7,577 bases of DNA from an uncultured Bacteroidales bacterium. GTDB taxonomy: Bacteria > Bacteroidota > Bacteroidia > Bacteroidales > WCHB1-69. Positions 1 to 6,330 of the stretch are shown in pieces. Below the pieces are notes generated by a model. The model searched no databases. It had not been told where the DNA came from and saw nothing but the letters and a program-made list of their open reading frames with translations. Position 1 is the first letter of the stretch. Each line of letters starts with the position of its first letter. The DNA lies in NCBI GenBank assembly GCA_937901455.1, contig CALDIA010000203.1, positions 1-7,577 of the forward strand, written 5' to 3'. The position numbers were made by a program, and so were the translations under genes.

Positions 1-98
1 CTCGTTGCATCGACAGCATCCTCGGCCAAAGTTTCGCCGACTTTGAGTTGCTGCTTGTTGACGACGGAAGCGCCGATGGCAGCTATTTTAGGCTATAG
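1..98 (+). pseudogene. GT2 glycosyltransferase, N-terminal remnant (3'-truncated)
   Basis: Reading from base 3, 31 codons encode the end of the first helix and the second strand of a GT-A family 2 glycosyltransferase. Visible motifs are CIDSILGQSF and then FELLLVDDGSADGS, the nucleotide-binding VDDGSxDGS block. The start lies left of the window. After DGS the frame gives only YFRL and a TAG at 96-98, whereas intact family members run on for roughly 200-300 more residues. Neither of the other two forward frames resumes GT2 sequence, so a simple frameshift does not explain the break. Bases 1-60 are about 53% GC and bases 121-180 about 32%, which fits a recombination or insertion joint near 80-100. 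It is most likely a non-functional remnant left where the downstream glycan genes were inserted. The family call is secure; the pseudogene call depends on no assembly error. Confidence 0.75.
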
Positions 99-115
99 TT
101 TAGTTGTGTTAAGTT

Positions 116-1303
116 ATGTGTTTTACAGAAAATAGAAATGGAAAACTTGTTGGGGTGGTTTCGTATAATATTCACTCCATTCATCTTAATTATGGTGCGG
201 TTTTGCATACATATGCTTTTCAACAGTATTTGAAAAAGAATGGTGTCGATTCTGTTATTTTGAATTACAAGCCCACGGGACATTTGGAACATTATAGTTT
301 GATGTTCCCGATTTTTAATTACAAAGGAGGAGGCAGACGGAAATTGTACGAGCATTTACGGAGTTGGGGATTCGGATTTTGGGCAAATGTAAGGAAATAT
401 ATAAAGTTTCAGCGTTTTTTTCGAAAACATTATGTGAAAACAAAGCGTCAATATACATTTGAGCAGTTGATGAAGATGGACGAATTAGAAGATTTAAATG
501 TTGCAGTTTGGGTGTGCGAAAGTGATGTGATTTGGAAATTGTACAAAAAGAAAAGCTTTGACGATATCTTTTTTCTTAATGCACCATTTATGCAAAACTG
601 TAGAAAAGTGGCTTATGCGCCTTCTATGGGAGCCCGAAAGCTCTCGGATGAGGAAGCGGCTCGTTTTCGGTCGCTAACTGCTCCATTTAATGCTATTAGT
701 TTGAGGGAGAAAGAATCCGCCGATTACGTTTCGTCATTACTGGGTCGTGATGTTTCTTTTGTCCTGGATCCGGTTTTCCTATTGGGAATTGATGATTATG
801 ACAAGATTTTGTTACCGCCCAAGGAACGACATTATTTGTTGGTCTATGCTTGTATTAAAGATGATAAAAAAATGATATCTGAAGCGCGAAAGTTGGCGGA
901 TAGATTGGGCTTGCAAGTGATAGAGATTAGCACATTTGATTACCATAGGTTTAAGTTTGGCCATATTGTTCGTTCTGATGCGAGTGTGGAAGAGTTTTTG
1001 GGCTATTTTAAATATGCTGATTTTGTGGTCAGTAATAGTTTCCATGGCATTTGTTTCTCTATCATTTTCCAAAAACAATTTTTTGTTTTTCAGCGAGACA
1101 AAACCGACTACCGTATGCAGAGTTTGATTCGTGAAATGGATTGTAATGATCGCCTGGTTTTATGTGACGACAAACATATTCCAGAAAATTTCTCGGATAT
1201 AGATTTTTGTCGTGTAGAAGCCAAAAGGGTAAAGTTGTTAAGAGAATCGACAATCTATATTCAAAACAACATTATAAATGTCATCCAAAGTGATGCTGAT
1301 TAA
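116..1303 (+). CDS. Polysaccharide pyruvyl transferase family protein
   Basis: This 395-residue protein belongs to the PF04230 family, whose characterised members transfer pyruvate from phosphoenolpyruvate to sugars as a ketal; many members are untested. Visible are the N-terminal block NYGAVLHTYAFQQYL (about 25-39), a degenerate form of the GSDQVW motif (CESDVIW, 134-140), YAPSMGA (167-173), ISLREKES (194-201), LDPVFLLG (217-224) and the signature SNSFHGICFSIIF (306-318), which holds the conserved histidine. There is no signal peptide or membrane segment, so it should act in the cytoplasm. ATG 116 is the first ATG after in-frame stops at 101 and 110; GTG 155 would remove 13 residues that precede the first conserved strand. 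The gene is AT-rich (about 30% GC in bases 541-600), unlike the GT2 remnant before it. The exact substrate is unknown, and the altered GSDQVW motif makes true pyruvylation uncertain. Confidence 0.88.
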   Translation: MCFTENRNGKLVGVVSYNIHSIHLNYGAVLHTYAFQQYLKKNGVDSVILNYKPTGHLEHYSLMFPIFNYKGGGRRKLYEHLRSWGFGFWANVRKYIKFQRFFRKHYVKTKRQYTFEQLMKMDELEDLNVAVWVCESDVIWKLYKKKSFDDIFFLNAPFMQNCRKVAYAPSMGARKLSDEEAARFRSLTAPFNAISLREKESADYVSSLLGRDVSFVLDPVFLLGIDDYDKILLPPKERHYLLVYACIKDDKKMISEARKLADRLGLQVIEISTFDYHRFKFGHIVRSDASVEEFLGYFKYADFVVSNSFHGICFSIIFQKQFFVFQRDKTDYRMQSLIREMDCNDRLVLCDDKHIPENFSDIDFCRVEAKRVKLLRESTIYIQNNIINVIQSDAD

Positions 1304-1463
1304 TTTTAATTCTTACGGTTGGAATGCGAAGTGTTCGTTTCAATTATTCTAAAAGCGCATTTGCATATACAATTTGTTAATCGAGTTGTTTTCAAATCAG
1401 CATAGCCCTTAATTCAATTCATGTGCCACCCTGACATCAAGCGTGAGTAATAGTAAGGCTCTT
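1304..1463 (+). other. AT-rich intergenic spacer between transcription blocks
   Basis: This is the longest gap between genes in the window. It holds no recognisable gene. The only inverted repeat I found is a 4-bp stem with a 3-nt loop (CGAA-GTG-TTCG, 1327-1337), too weak for a terminator and not followed by a T run. TTTG occurs twice near 1360-1375, but the spacing and the missing TAnnTTTG element do not meet the Bacteroidetes promoter consensus. A promoter for the 1464-5314 block may lie here, but I cannot place it. Confidence 0.4.
1455..1458 (+). promoter_or_regulatory. Possible ribosome binding site deciding the start at 1464
   Basis: AAGG lies 5 nt upstream of ATG 1464. The alternative GTG start at 1443 has no comparable purine tract. 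Shine-Dalgarno use is weak in Bacteroidetes, so this is only mild support for the ATG. Confidence 0.35.
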
Positions 1464-2642
1464 ATGAAAGAAATAAAAAGATTTGTCAAAAGATTGCTGA
1501 AGAATGTATGTTTCTGGTTCTTTAGGCAATTGCCACTGCAAGACAAGGTTGTCGCGACCACTATGAGAGGACGAAAATTTGGCGATAATTCAAAGGCTGT
1601 TGTGGTCGCAATTCATGAAAAGTCGCCTGAAACTAAAATCGTATGGCTAAAGAATGGTGGTTATAAGTATTCATTGCCTCAGTGGGTTAGGGGAGTTGAG
1701 TATTTTAGCCTATTGCAAACCTTGTATGAATTGGCAACTGCTAGAGTGTGGGTTAGCACCCATCTGTTTGAAACAGAATGGAAAAGACGTAAAGGACAGC
1801 TTGTTGTACAAACATGGCATGGCGGATTGGGAATAAAAAAAATCGAATATGATGTCGTATCGGAGCAACATCGGTTAGACGAGAAGGGTAGAGCCAAGGT
1901 CGCTCATACTTGTGCTTTGTCAGATGTTTTTATTTCCCAGTCAGACCATTTGTCATCAATATACAGGCGAGCCTTTGGATATAATGGACCGATTTGGAAA
2001 TGTGGGTATCCAAAAAACGATGTGTTGTACGGAAACAACTCAGAGGCTGTAGAAAAGGTAAGGCTCACTTATGGTGTGAACACGCGTTTTTTGCTGTATG
2101 CACCAACCTTTCGTCAAGAGTGGGGAGAAATAGATTGGTCTCCATATGACATTGACTTTTTGAGGTTGCATAGGGCCGTTGTAGATACATTTGGAGGTGA
2201 ATGGACAATACTTTTGAAATGGCATCCTGTATTAATTCCTTTTTTAAAAGGTAGAGCCGTCCCAGAAGGGACCATTGATGTTACAGATTATGAAGATATG
2301 CAAGAATTGATTCTCGCTTCTGATATTATGATTTCCGATTATTCCTCTTGCTTGTTTGATGCAGCACTTCGTAATATTCCATGTTTCACATACGCCACCG
2401 ATTTTGAACAGTACAAAGCCGACAGGGGTGTGTATTACGAAATGGAGGAGTTGCCATTCCCATACGCCAAGAACAACGATGAGCTAATGTATAATATTGA
2501 GCACTTTGACAAAGACGATTATCTCAACAAATGGGAGGCGTTCAAAGTACGTACTGGGTTGCATGAAACAGGTCATGCTGCCAAAGACATTGCAGAAAAG
2601 ATAATTGATTTTTTGAATGGGAAAAATATAAATTGGAACTAG
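1464..2642 (+). CDS. CDP-glycerol/CDP-ribitol glycerophosphotransferase family protein (TagB/TagF-like)
   Basis: This 392-residue protein belongs to PF04464, whose members transfer glycerol-phosphate or ribitol-phosphate from CDP-polyols during teichoic acid and capsule synthesis. It has the catalytic domain only, without the N-terminal extension of long TagF proteins. Visible motifs, numbered from ATG 1464, are QTWHGG with KKIE following (from 116), GYPKND (181-186), LLKWHP (250-255) and ISDYSSCLFDAALR (290-303), then YKADRGVYYE (about 317-326). The two histidines, in WHG and WHP, match those known to be important in TagF. A basic, aromatic N-terminus (about 1-25) could bind the membrane peripherally. 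GTG 1443 would add seven residues; ATG 1464 is preferred because of the AAGG 5 nt upstream. Its stop is 1 nt before the cytidylyltransferase, which probably makes its donor. The exact polyol is not readable from the sequence. Confidence 0.88.
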   Translation: MKEIKRFVKRLLKNVCFWFFRQLPLQDKVVATTMRGRKFGDNSKAVVVAIHEKSPETKIVWLKNGGYKYSLPQWVRGVEYFSLLQTLYELATARVWVSTHLFETEWKRRKGQLVVQTWHGGLGIKKIEYDVVSEQHRLDEKGRAKVAHTCALSDVFISQSDHLSSIYRRAFGYNGPIWKCGYPKNDVLYGNNSEAVEKVRLTYGVNTRFLLYAPTFRQEWGEIDWSPYDIDFLRLHRAVVDTFGGEWTILLKWHPVLIPFLKGRAVPEGTIDVTDYEDMQELILASDIMISDYSSCLFDAALRNIPCFTYATDFEQYKADRGVYYEMEELPFPYAKNNDELMYNIEHFDKDDYLNKWEAFKVRTGLHETGHAAKDIAEKIIDFLNGKNINWN

Positions 2643-2643
2643 C

Positions 2644-3366
2644 ATGAAAAAAAACATCGCACTTATTTTTGCCGGTGGAACGGGCAATAGGATGAACACC
2701 GTTTCGCGTCCGAAGCAGTTCCTGGAACTGCAAGGCAAGCCCATCATCATATACACTTTGGAATTGTTTGACAACCATCCTATGATTGACGGGATTGTGG
2801 TGGTTTGCCTTGAATCATGGATTTCCTTCCTCGAGAAACAAATCAAGAAGTTTGAAATCACGAAGGTGGTGGATGTTGTCCCTGGAGGCGAAACTGGCCA
2901 AGGAAGCATTTACAATGGCTTGGCTGCGGCAGAAAGTAAATTCGACGGCGATAGCATAGTGTTGATCCATGACGGAGTGCGCCCTCTAATCAAAGAACAA
3001 ACCATCACCGACAATATCAATGCAGTAAGGGAGTACGGGAATTGCATCACTTGCGTGCCGGCCACCGAAACATTCGTGGTGCGCCAGAAGGATGGCGCAC
3101 TGGATATCCCCAGCCGCAATGATTCGCTCATAGCGCGTGCCCCACAGTCGTTTATACTTAAGGACATCCTTGCAGCGCATCTTCAGGCACAATCGGATGG
3201 AATTAACAACTTTATTGATTCTTGTACCATGATGAGCCATTATGGCCATGAGATGCATACCATCATCGGGCCAATGGAGAACATCAAAATCACTACGCCT
3301 ACCGATTTCTTTATTTTCAGGGCGATGGTGGAGGTGCACGAAAACCAACAAATATTTGGATTTTGA
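2644..3366 (+). CDS. IspD/TarI-family cytidylyltransferase (probable CDP-alditol synthesis)
   Basis: This 240-residue protein, the normal single-domain length, carries the IspD/TarI nucleotidyltransferase fold: FAGGTGNRM (9-17) for CTP phosphates, RPKQFLEL (22-29) with the conserved lysine, GGETGQGSIYNGL (81-93), HDGVRP (109-114) and NIKITTPTD (213-221). IspD makes CDP-methylerythritol for isoprenoids; TarI and Bcs1 make CDP-ribitol. HDGVRP rather than the HDAARP common in housekeeping IspD, and position between a TagF-like gene and a licD gene, favour activation of a pentitol phosphate or a related polyol or ketose phosphate. It starts 1 nt after the upstream stop and ends 2 nt before the next ATG, so translational coupling is likely. 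Bases 3061-3120 are about 60% GC, well above the flanking AT-rich genes. I left the symbol blank because tarI versus another CDP-polyol specificity cannot be settled by eye. Confidence 0.88.
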   Translation: MKKNIALIFAGGTGNRMNTVSRPKQFLELQGKPIIIYTLELFDNHPMIDGIVVVCLESWISFLEKQIKKFEITKVVDVVPGGETGQGSIYNGLAAAESKFDGDSIVLIHDGVRPLIKEQTITDNINAVREYGNCITCVPATETFVVRQKDGALDIPSRNDSLIARAPQSFILKDILAAHLQAQSDGINNFIDSCTMMSHYGHEMHTIIGPMENIKITTPTDFFIFRAMVEVHENQQIFGF

Positions 3367-3368
3367 GC

Positions 3369-4388
3369 ATGATTGGCAAGACACAGCAAGAAGATATATT
3401 GGAGTTTGTACAGACATTCTCCATGGCTAAAGAATTGGCCCAATCGTCATTCCTGATAACAGGAGCCACTGGATTGATTGGCTCGTCGTTGATTCGTTGC
3501 TTGTTGGCACTGGATAAGGGCATCCGCATTGTTGCTCTCGTGCGAGACACGGCCAAGGCAAAGTTGATGTTTGACGACATGCCTGGTCAGGTGGAGTGGG
3601 TGGAATGTGACTTGATGTCGTATGCATATGACCAGATCGACGGTATCGACTATATCGTTCATTGTGCGGCCCCCACTTCCAGCCGATTCTTTGTTGATAG
3701 TCCGGTGGAAACCATTCGTGTCATCTATGAGGCCACTTCTTCCTTGTTGGATTATTCCCGTCGGCGACGCATTAAAAGTTTTGTGTATTTGTCTTCTCTT
3801 GAGGTGTATGGTAGCGGGCTGGCTCAGGCCCCCATCACAGAAAAAATGCAGGGGTACTGGGATGTGATGGATGTACGCAGCTCGTATCCTGTCTCAAAAC
3901 GTGTCGCCGAAAACCTGTGTTATGCATACGTTTCAGAATTTGGCGTTCCCGTAAAGGTTGCCAGATTAACACAAACAACAGGCGCAGGCATCGCTAAGGA
4001 CGACAATCGTGTCATTGCACAATTTACCAAGATGGCTGTTAAAGGCGAAGACATAGTATTGCATACTACAGGCGAGTCAGCCCGGCCGTATTGTTATACA
4101 ACGGATTGCGTTTCCGCGCTTCTGTATATTCTTTTGAAAGGGAAAAATGGAGAGGCCTACAATGTTGCTAACGACAACACGTATATTTCGGCCCGCGACA
4201 TGGCCGAGTTTTTGCGGGACAATTTCAATCCTTCTATTGATGTCCGTGTCGAATTGAACGACAATATGGGCTATGCACCAGTTTCGAAGCTGAATCTTTC
4301 AACAGAAAAACTGCGGTCTCTTGGTTGGCAGCCAAGATATGACTTGAAGCAAATGTTTGAACGTTTGATAAAATATTTGTCAGAATGA
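3369..4388 (+). CDS. NAD-dependent epimerase/dehydratase family protein (extended SDR)
   Basis: This 339-residue extended short-chain dehydrogenase/reductase of GalE type has an N-terminal Rossmann domain with ITGATGLIGSS (30-40, GxxGxxG), a CDL acidic position (80-82), VHCAAPTSS (97-105), LSSLEVYG (141-148, with the catalytic Ser at about 143) and the YPVSK catalytic pair (Tyr173, Lys177). RLTQTTGAG (199-207) and RPYCYTTDC (239-247) continue the family pattern into the substrate domain. All catalytic residues appear intact. ATG 3369 is 2 nt after the upstream stop; TTG 3363 would overlap that stop and add only two residues. The 38 residues up to the glycine motif are longer than in GalE itself. 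Being locked between the cytidylyltransferase and licD, it may reduce or epimerise the sugar or polyol part of the CDP-linked product or its precursor. A separate nucleotide-sugar epimerase role cannot be excluded. Confidence 0.85.
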   Translation: MIGKTQQEDILEFVQTFSMAKELAQSSFLITGATGLIGSSLIRCLLALDKGIRIVALVRDTAKAKLMFDDMPGQVEWVECDLMSYAYDQIDGIDYIVHCAAPTSSRFFVDSPVETIRVIYEATSSLLDYSRRRRIKSFVYLSSLEVYGSGLAQAPITEKMQGYWDVMDVRSSYPVSKRVAENLCYAYVSEFGVPVKVARLTQTTGAGIAKDDNRVIAQFTKMAVKGEDIVLHTTGESARPYCYTTDCVSALLYILLKGKNGEAYNVANDNTYISARDMAEFLRDNFNPSIDVRVELNDNMGYAPVSKLNLSTEKLRSLGWQPRYDLKQMFERLIKYLSE

Positions 4389-5314
4389 AGCATAACTTGC
4401 CTATAAAGATAGACCTGCCCGAACATTTTCTTGATGAGGAAGTTCGCAGTGGTTATACCGTAACGACAAAACAAAAGAAGATATGGGCAGTTGAATTGGA
4501 TTTGTTGGCTGAGTTTATGCGGGTATGCGACAAGTATGACCTTAAATGGTTTGTAGGCTATGGCTCTTTGCTTGGCATAATTCGTCACAAAGGTTTTATA
4601 CCTTGGGATAATGATATAGATGTGGCTATTACGCGCAATTCTTTTAATAAATTGTGTGAGGTGGCATCATCTGAATTCCAACAGCCCTATTTTTTACAGA
4701 CCCCGATTTCAGAAGAAGGAAGATATTTTATGACATTAGGCAAATTTCGTAATAGTTTAACAACAGGTTGTTCTGAAATGGAATGGCTTCAGGGCATTAA
4801 TGGCGGTCTGTTTGTGGATGTTTTTATTCTAGATGAGATACCAGATGATGAAAAGAAGGTGGAAAAGATGTTCAAAAAGATTAATTATTACAAGCATTTT
4901 AATCGTTTTTATTCTCCATATCCACGTCGTGATAATTTGGTAGGAAAAGTGAAAAACGTTGTTTGGACTTTGCTTTGGAAGTTTAAATATCATAGTTGTG
5001 GGGGCGATGTGTTTTTTGAGAAGTTGGGTGATTATTTGAGCCAGTATTCAGGTGAGAGTTCTCGCTGTTGGATGGCCTTGGAATTGAATCCTTCCCGGAG
5101 TTTACATCTTGATAAATCGATGTGGAGTGAAACCATAATGGCGGATATGGAATTCATGAGAGTGCCGATTCCCAATGGCTATGATTGGATTTTGACAGAC
5201 CACTATGGTGATTATATGAAACTGCCACCTCTTGAGATGCGTGTTAATCATGATTATTTGGTCCTTGAACCAGAGATTTCTTATGTAAAGTATTTTGGCG
5301 AGAAGTCGTTTTAA
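4385..5314 (+). CDS. LicD family phosphotransferase
   Basis: This 309-residue protein has the LicD nucleotidyltransferase-fold core: KWFVGYGSLLGIIRHKG (54-70) followed by FIPWDNDIDVAI (71-82) with the metal-binding Asp77-x-Asp79 pair. FVDVFILDEIP (143-153), a Trp/Met/Glu-rich segment with PIPNG (261-265), and YGDYMKLPP (274-282) complete the pattern. LicD proteins transfer phosphocholine or other phospho-alcohols from CDP donors to glycans; the related human FKTN and FKRP transfer ribitol-5-phosphate from CDP-ribitol. No choline kinase or choline cytidylyltransferase gene is in view, whereas an IspD/TarI-like gene is two genes upstream, so a CDP-alditol donor is more likely than CDP-choline. 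Its ATG shares ATGA (4385-4388) with the SDR stop, a classic coupled arrangement. It is very AT-rich (about 23% GC in bases 4861-4920), unlike its two upstream neighbours. No signal peptide or membrane helix is evident. Confidence 0.9.
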   Translation: MKHNLPIKIDLPEHFLDEEVRSGYTVTTKQKKIWAVELDLLAEFMRVCDKYDLKWFVGYGSLLGIIRHKGFIPWDNDIDVAITRNSFNKLCEVASSEFQQPYFLQTPISEEGRYFMTLGKFRNSLTTGCSEMEWLQGINGGLFVDVFILDEIPDDEKKVEKMFKKINYYKHFNRFYSPYPRRDNLVGKVKNVVWTLLWKFKYHSCGGDVFFEKLGDYLSQYSGESSRCWMALELNPSRSLHLDKSMWSETIMADMEFMRVPIPNGYDWILTDHYGDYMKLPPLEMRVNHDYLVLEPEISYVKYFGEKSF

Positions 5315-5352
5315 GAGTGTTTTTATGCTGTTGTTAATTAAAATTAATAATC
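5315..5352 (+). other. Short AT-rich spacer separating two gene blocks
   Basis: These 38 nt are almost all A and T, with a TTAATTAA-type stretch around 5334-5347. No stem-loop with a T run and no TAnnTTTG element is present, so I call neither a terminator nor a promoter. It marks the change from the AT-rich licD gene to the GC-richer GT2-glf pair. Confidence 0.4.
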
Positions 5353-6330
5353 GTGGAGAAACTCCTAACCATCGTCGTCCCCGTCTACAAAGTCGAGGAC
5401 TACATCAACAAGTGCCTCGATTCACTCGTTATCGCCCCTGAATTGATGGAGAAAATGGATGTGCTTATCATAAATGATGGCACGCCAGACCGCTCGGCGG
5501 AGATGAGCCGCGAGTATGTAGGAAGATACCCTGGCGTTTTCAGGCAAATCGACAAGGAAAACGGAGGCCACGGATCTGTTTGGAATTTGGGCCTGAAAGA
5601 AGCCTATGGCAAATACACCCGTTTCCTCGATTCCGACGACTGGCTGGAGAACCTCGACCTGCTTGTCGAGAAATTGGAAACGTGCGATGCCGATTTGGTC
5701 ATTACCCCAACCTTGTGTCATTGTCCAAACGAGGAGCTTTGGAAACAGGAAATCCTCAACATGGAATTCGGCAAGGTGTATGACGCCGACACTTTCGACT
5801 GGCTCGGCAACCGAAGCCATCCCAACTATGTGTTCCACCACAGCTGTACCTACAAAACGGAGATGTTTCGCCAATATCTTCCTTTGTTCCTGGAAAAGCA
5901 ACCTTACGACGATGTGATTCTCGGAGCTGCTTCCAAGATTGGGGCTAAGTCGTTGGTGGCCTACGATTTCATCCTCTACCATTATCTGATGGACAGGGAA
6001 GGACAGAGCATCTCCAAAGAAGTACAGAGGAAGCATGTCAATGCCAAAATCAAAGTGGAGCAAAGCACCATTCGTTTCGTGGAGGAACACCCCGTTCCTT
6101 CCGCATCCACAAAATCCTTGTTTTTCAAGGAGAAGCTCCCCAAGATGTACAATTTTGGCTACAAGAGCTTCTTTGATTTCCCCTACGAGGAAAACAAACG
6201 GATGACCAAGGAATGGGACCTGTGGGTGAGGGAGTCAAACCCCAAGATGCGGACTGCTTTTATTCGGCTGTACAGGATGTTGCCTTTCCGCTTGTATTAT
6301 CTGTGGTTTAAAATGATGATGAAAAAATGA
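5353..6330 (+). CDS. Glycosyltransferase family 2
   Basis: This is an intact 325-residue GT-A glycosyltransferase. Motifs in order are TIVVPVYKVEDYINKCLDSL (6-25), VLIINDGTPDRS (37-48, nucleotide binding), KENGGHGSVWNLGL (68-81), the metal-binding FLDSDDW (91-97, with Asp93 and Asp95), PYDDVI (184-189, in the position of the catalytic-base ED motif) and YLMDREGQS (211-219). The C-terminus (about 297-325) is basic and aromatic, ending FKMMMKK, and could be a peripheral membrane anchor; there is no clear transmembrane helix. The start is GTG 5353: no ATG lies between the in-frame TAA at 5335 and the conserved strand, and the next residues fit a normal GT2 N-terminus. It overlaps glf by ATGA, so it may use UDP-galactofuranose, but specificity cannot be read from sequence. 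Its GC content (about 53% in bases 5641-5700) is close to that of the truncated GT2 at the left edge. Confidence 0.9.
   Translation: MEKLLTIVVPVYKVEDYINKCLDSLVIAPELMEKMDVLIINDGTPDRSAEMSREYVGRYPGVFRQIDKENGGHGSVWNLGLKEAYGKYTRFLDSDDWLENLDLLVEKLETCDADLVITPTLCHCPNEELWKQEILNMEFGKVYDADTFDWLGNRSHPNYVFHHSCTYKTEMFRQYLPLFLEKQPYDDVILGAASKIGAKSLVAYDFILYHYLMDREGQSISKEVQRKHVNAKIKVEQSTIRFVEEHPVPSASTKSLFFKEKLPKMYNFGYKSFFDFPYEENKRMTKEWDLWVRESNPKMRTAFIRLYRMLPFRLYYLWFKMMMKK

Noticed and set aside
1327..1337. Small inverted repeat CGAA-GTG-TTCG after the pyruvyl transferase gene
   Set aside because: The 4-bp stem is not extended and no T run follows, so it is too weak to call a terminator.
1358..1376. Possible Bacteroidetes-type promoter with two TTTG elements
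   Set aside because: The elements are about 12 nt apart instead of about 20, and the downstream one lacks the TA at the correct distance for TAnnTTTG.
2484..2909. Minus-strand 141-codon open frame across the TagF-like/cytidylyltransferase junction
   Set aside because: It is antisense to the conserved C-terminus of one gene and the N-terminal CTP-binding motif of the next, and its translation matches no family I know.
2644..3366. Housekeeping IspD of the isoprenoid pathway
   Set aside because: The HDGVRP variant and the tight packing between TagF-like, SDR and LicD genes favour a glycan-dedicated CDP-polyol enzyme. Dual use cannot be fully excluded.
3363..3371. TTG 3363 as start of the SDR gene
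   Set aside because: ATG 3369 is two codons downstream, does not overlap the previous stop, and loses nothing conserved.
2986..3417. Minus-strand 143-codon open frame opposite the cytidylyltransferase
   Set aside because: It is antisense to the HDGVRP and NIKITTPTD motifs of a clear IspD-family gene and has no domain features of its own.
5422..6090. Long (222-codon) open frame on the minus strand inside the GT2 gene
   Set aside because: It lies wholly antisense to a gene with every GT2 motif intact and has no recognisable domain. Long antisense frames are common opposite GC-richer coding sequence.
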